Source: JAWLCQ01 sp041687095 (lineage in GTDB: Bacteria; Planctomycetota; Phycisphaerae; SM23-33). From it: DNA of 16,542 nt. Shown piece by piece: positions 13,910 to 16,542 of this stretch. The stretch spans positions 1-16,542 of the forward strand of contig JAWLCQ010000101.1 of NCBI GenBank assembly GCA_041687095.1, in the 5' to 3' direction. Below the pieces are notes generated by a model. It ran no database searches. It saw nothing but the letters and a program-made list of their open reading frames with translations, and had not been told where the DNA came from. Position 1 is the first letter of the stretch. The number at the start of each line of letters is the position of its first letter. Both the position numbers and the translations under genes were made by a program.

Positions 13910-14989
13910 ATGGCAAACGTCTACACCGGCAGCAAGATCTTTCACTTTCACGACAAGCTCCGCGACATGGAGGCCGGTCGCCTCACGCCCCCGCTGCACG
14001 TGCGGTGCAAGCCCACCAACCGCTGCAACCACGCGTGCGCATACTGCTGCTACCGCAGCGAGGACCTCTTCCTCAGCGAGCGGATGAACGAGCGCGACGA
14101 GATCCCCCGCGACAAGATGGCGGAGATCGCCGCCGACCTCGTCGCCATGAACGTGCGGGCCGTCACCTTCACCGGCGGGGGCGAGCCGCTCCTGTACCCC
14201 CACATCGCCGCCACCGTCCGCACGCTCGCCGACGGGGGCGTGAAGGTCGCCATGCTCTCCAACGGGGGGCTGCTGCAGGGCGAGGTCGCCCAACTCCTCG
14301 CCCGCCGCGCCGTCTGGGTCCGCGTCTCCATGGACGCCGCCGACCCCGCGCTCTACGCCCGCTCGCGGCGGGTGAGCGAACGTGAGTTCGCCCGCGTGTG
14401 CGACAACCTCGCCGCCTTCGCCGCCATCCCGGGGCGGACCTGCACGCTGGGGATCAACCTCATCGTCACCCGCGACAACGCCACGCAGGTTCTGGGCTTC
14501 CTCGAACTCGCCAAGTCCCTCCGGGCCGACCACGTCAAGGTCTCCGCCGCCGTCGTCGCCACCACCCCTCGCGAGAACGACGAGTACCTCGCCCCCATCT
14601 ACGACACCGTCAAGAGCCAGATCGCCCACGGGATGGCCAAACTCGCCGACGACCACTTCGACGTGATCGACAAGTTCCACCTCGCGGGCTCCGACGCCGA
14701 GGGGTTCGAGCGGTCGTACGACTGGTGCCCCTTCGCCCAGTGCCTCACCGTCATCGCCGCCGACCAGAACGTCTACACCTGCCAGGACAAGGCGTACACG
14801 TCGGCAGGGCTGCTGGGATCCATCCGCGGCCGCTCCTTCCGCGAGTTCTGGGGCAGCGACGAGCACCGCCGCCGCCTCGCCGAACTCCACCCCTCCCAGC
14901 ACTGCCGCCACCACTGCGTCGCCCACGGGAAGAACCTCATGCTCCTGGACTACTTCTCCGCCGACCAGGAGCACCTGGACTTCGTCTGA
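13910..14989 (+). CDS. Radical SAM/SPASM domain protein
   Basis: Second SPASM-type radical SAM enzyme in the window, 359 aa. The SAM-cluster motif is C39-x3-C43-x2-C46 in TNRCNHACAYCCYR, with TFTGGGEPLLYP (87-98) as the SAM-binding GGE motif. The C-terminal SPASM-like cysteines are C273, C278, C291, C332 and C336 (WCPFAQC, YTCQDKAY, HCRHHC), expected to ligate auxiliary Fe-S clusters. SPASM enzymes include the aminocyclitol dehydrogenase BtrN and many peptide-modifying enzymes. With no precursor peptide gene nearby, a sugar or cyclitol substrate fits the context better. No Shine-Dalgarno is seen before the ATG, and the right arm of cassette H ends 35 nt upstream. It shares the general plan of the first radical SAM gene (191-1252), but the motifs differ enough that they are not a recent duplication. 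It ends with TGA 14987-14989, 1 nt before cassette I. Confidence 0.93.
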   Translation: MANVYTGSKIFHFHDKLRDMEAGRLTPPLHVRCKPTNRCNHACAYCCYRSEDLFLSERMNERDEIPRDKMAEIAADLVAMNVRAVTFTGGGEPLLYPHIAATVRTLADGGVKVAMLSNGGLLQGEVAQLLARRAVWVRVSMDAADPALYARSRRVSEREFARVCDNLAAFAAIPGRTCTLGINLIVTRDNATQVLGFLELAKSLRADHVKVSAAVVATTPRENDEYLAPIYDTVKSQIAHGMAKLADDHFDVIDKFHLAGSDAEGFERSYDWCPFAQCLTVIAADQNVYTCQDKAYTSAGLLGSIRGRSFREFWGSDEHRRRLAELHPSQHCRHHCVAHGKNLMLLDYFSADQEHLDFV

Positions 14990-15191
14990 GGTCAAAGGTG
15001 AGAGGTGAGAGGTGAGAGAGACGAAATGGAGACTGGAATCGCGAATCAGCATTGGTCAGAGTGGAATCCACGCTCGACGCCGTCGGGGGCGTTGCTGCCC
15101 ACGCACTCCAATATGCACGAGGACCGCCCGGACTGCACACAGCCTCCAATCACGAGCCTCTCACCTCTCACCTCTAACCTCTAACCTGACC
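14990..15191. repeat. Inverted-repeat cassette I (AGGTGAG words, period 7)
   Basis: The left arm (14990-15020) has three exact AGGTGAG units at 14996-15016. The right arm (15157-15191) has two CTCACCT and two CTAACCT units (15160-15187), one heptad longer than the left. Both arms end in matching GGTCA/TGACC outer bases. The loop of about 136 bp appears unique and contains no gene. The cassette starts at the first base after the radical SAM stop codon and ends 15 nt before the methyltransferase ATG. Confidence 0.9.
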
Positions 15192-15206
15192 TGCAGGAGA
15201 TCCGCC

Positions 15207-15875
15207 ATGGCCAACATCGACTTCATCTCCCGCCTGCACACGCGGACGAAGCGCGACTACGTCGAGCGCGTCGCCCGCGGGGACAAGGCCGCCTGCGCCG
15301 CCGTCGCCAAGCAGTTCGGATTCGACTACTGGGACGGGGACCGCAAGTACGGCTACGGGGGGTATCGCTACGACGGGCGATGGGCGCCGGTCGCCCGGGA
15401 CCTGATCGAGCACTACGGGCTCACCGACGGGTCCCGCGTGCTGGACGTCGGCTGCGGGAAGGCGTTCCTGCTGCACGAGATGAAGCAGCTCGTCCCCGGG
15501 CTCGAGGTGCGGGGGCTCGATCGGTCGCAATACGCCATCGAGCACGCCAAGGAGGAGGTCCGCCCGTTCCTCGTCCAGGGGCTCGCGCAGGAGTTGCCCT
15601 TCGAGGACGCGTCGTTCGACTTCGTGTTCTCCATCACCACGCTGCACAACCTGTACCTCTACGACCTGGCGAAGGCGCTGCGGGAGATCGAGCGGGTGAA
15701 GGCCCCGGGGGCGGGCAGCTACCTCGTCGTCGAGTCCTACCGCAACGAGGCCGAGAAGGACAACCTGCTGAACTGGCAACTCACCTGCGAGGCGTTCTTC
15801 ACCCCGCAGGAGTGGGAGTGGCTGTTCCAGCACTGCGGGTACACCGGCGACTGGTCGTTCATCTACTTCGAGTGA
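15207..15875 (+). CDS. Class I SAM-dependent methyltransferase
   Basis: Protein of 222 aa with a Rossmann-type methyltransferase domain. Motif I is SRVLDVGCGKAF (76-87), the acidic residue binding the ribose is D105 in VRGLDRSQYA, motif II/III is around FVQGLAQELPFEDASFDFV, and FSITTLHNLY (141-150) is motif IV. About 70 residues precede the domain, including a Tyr/Gly-rich stretch (FDYWDGDRKYGYGGYRYDGRW, counted as 39-59 but quoted here in two parts: FDYWDGDRKYG and YGGYRYDGRW). That stretch may contact the substrate. Methyltransferases of this kind decorate sugars in O-antigen and exopolysaccharide loci or act on small molecules; the acceptor atom cannot be told. AGGAGA at 15195-15200 is well placed before the ATG. 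It is the last gene before a hairpin and probably ends the operon. Confidence 0.92.
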   Translation: MANIDFISRLHTRTKRDYVERVARGDKAACAAVAKQFGFDYWDGDRKYGYGGYRYDGRWAPVARDLIEHYGLTDGSRVLDVGCGKAFLLHEMKQLVPGLEVRGLDRSQYAIEHAKEEVRPFLVQGLAQELPFEDASFDFVFSITTLHNLYLYDLAKALREIERVKAPGAGSYLVVESYRNEAEKDNLLNWQLTCEAFFTPQEWEWLFQHCGYTGDWSFIYFE

Positions 15876-15885
15876 ACTGCAAGCC

Positions 15886-15950
15886 CGAAAAAGGGGACTG
15901 GCTCCGGAGGGGCATGCTGTTCGCCCCGCAGGTGCCTGTCCCCTTTTTCG
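15886..15950. terminator. Large hairpin with AAAAAGGGGAC arms (bidirectional terminator-like or REP-like element)
   Basis: CGAAAAAGGGGAC (15886-15898) is exactly complementary to 15938-15950. The stem extends inward to 20 bp per arm with two mismatches (15886-15905 and 15931-15950). A nested GGGGC/GCCCC pair lies at 15909-15913 and 15923-15927. The A-run on one side and T-run on the other would let it stop transcription from either side. It starts 10 nt after the methyltransferase stop. Similar AAAAAGGGGACAGGCACC-type hairpins are dispersed in many genomes, so a mobile REP-like origin is also possible. Confidence 0.55.
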
Positions 15951-16060
15951 AAGCCGCTGGCGAGTCGACGGGGGCACAGCCCGCCTCCACCTTGGAACGA
16001 CATCCCTGCAGGGCGTCAAAGCGGCTGGCGCGGGGGCGGAGGTATGGTAGTCTGGTGAGC

Positions 16061-16542
16061 ATGGACGGACGCGACGCAGGCATGCCCGAGGCGCACGGGA
16101 ACCGGACGCTCCCCCTGCGCCCGTGGGTTCTGCGCGGCCTGCTGGTCCTGGTCACCGCCGCCGCCTTCGCCAACAGCTTCCCCGGGGCGTTCCTCTACGA
16201 CGACCTCAAGTCCATCCGCGACAACCCCTACATCACCCGCCTGTCCCCCCTCACCGACGCCATGTCCATCCCCCTGTGGAACTCGGCGGCGACGGTGGAT
16301 TCGCGCCCGCTGCTGTCGCTCACGTTCGCCCTCAACCACGCGGCCTTCGGTCCCGACCCGTGGGGCTACCACCTGGTGAACCTGCTGATCCACGCGGGCA
16401 GCGCCCTGCTGCTGTTCGCCCTCATCCGCCACACGCTGCGGCTGCCGCAGTTCCGCTCCCGCTTCGCGGGCCGGGCCGACCTGCTCGCCTTCGCCACCGC
16501 CCTGCTCTGGGCCGTCCACCCCGTCCAGACCGAGAGCGTCAC
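16061..16542 (+). CDS. TMTC-like multi-membrane protein, N-terminal part (runs off the window)
   Basis: The open frame has no stop before the window end; 160 codons are visible. After a short hydrophilic start, the first membrane helix (LRGLLVLVTAAAFANSF, about 24-40) leads into FLYDDLKSIRDNPYI, then a polar loop with SRPLLSLTFALNHAAFG. A second helix follows (YHLVNLLIHAGSALLLFALI, about 102-121), then LAFATALLWAVHPVQTESV. This order and the DD, RPL and HPVQTE motifs are typical of TMTC/O-mannosyltransferase-like membrane proteins, which in bacteria usually carry C-terminal TPR repeats. Such proteins are thought to glycosylate exported proteins or glycans using lipid-linked sugars. The start is uncertain: ATG 16061 has GGTGAG almost adjacent, and ATG 16082 is an alternative. 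TATGGT at 16043-16048 could be a -10 giving a nearly leaderless transcript. Confidence 0.8.
   Translation, partial: MDGRDAGMPEAHGNRTLPLRPWVLRGLLVLVTAAAFANSFPGAFLYDDLKSIRDNPYITRLSPLTDAMSIPLWNSAATVDSRPLLSLTFALNHAAFGPDPWGYHLVNLLIHAGSALLLFALIRHTLRLPQFRSRFAGRADLLAFATALLWAVHPVQTESV

Noticed and set aside
11020..13911. A very long open frame on the minus strand (963 codons), and similar ones at 2008-4620 and 164-2026
   Set aside because: These lie opposite genes with clear family motifs, have low-complexity Val/Gly/Glu/Asp/Arg-rich translations without recognisable domains, and cross several unrelated genes and repeats. Such shadows are expected in G+C-rich DNA with strong third-position bias.

Overview
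This is a very G+C-rich bacterial window with all genes on the + strand. It reads as part of a surface-glycan or modified-sugar biosynthesis locus. The gene content, weak or missing Shine-Dalgarno sites at several genes, and abundant heptanucleotide-word repeats between genes suggest Planctomycetota (Phycisphaerae-like). That placement is inference from style; no rRNA or other phylogenetic marker gene is present.

Layout. Module 1 (about 165-4956) starts at a TATACT promoter. It holds a radical SAM/SPASM enzyme, a GT9 glycosyltransferase, a flippase-like integral membrane protein (LPG-synthase TM/AglD type, with an apparent frameshift) and a membrane-anchored SGNH hydrolase/acyltransferase. 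The last three overlap tightly. A second TATACT promoter precedes a small two-helix membrane protein (4997-5284). Module 2 (5469-15875) holds a transketolase split into N- and C-terminal genes, a GT2 glycosyltransferase, an arginine:X amidinotransferase, a DegT-type PLP aminotransferase, a WbuC-like cupin, a cobalamin-binding-type radical SAM protein, a second radical SAM/SPASM protein and a class I methyltransferase. After a hairpin, a TMTC-like multi-membrane protein begins at 16061 and runs off the window.

How the genes could work together. The transketolase pair can remodel a sugar carbon skeleton. The DegT enzyme can convert a keto group to an amine, and the amidinotransferase could turn an amine into a guanidino group. 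The radical SAM enzymes and the methyltransferase could oxidise, deoxygenate, rearrange or methylate the product. GT9 and GT2 would transfer sugars, and the membrane proteins would move, acylate or anchor the glycan. This resembles aminocyclitol/guanidino-sugar logic, but the product is unknown.

Most striking non-coding feature. Almost every junction in module 2 carries a cassette made of short tandem words of 7 nt (sometimes 8 or 9) on one side and their reverse complement on the other, around a loop of about 30-330 bp. The words differ between cassettes (ATTTCGG, TTTCCAA, AGGTGAG, CGCAAAG-type) and some cassettes are nested. Several begin 1-12 nt after a stop codon. Two have entered the 3' ends of genes and are translated as C-terminal tails. 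No tRNA, rRNA, CRISPR array or transposase gene was seen.
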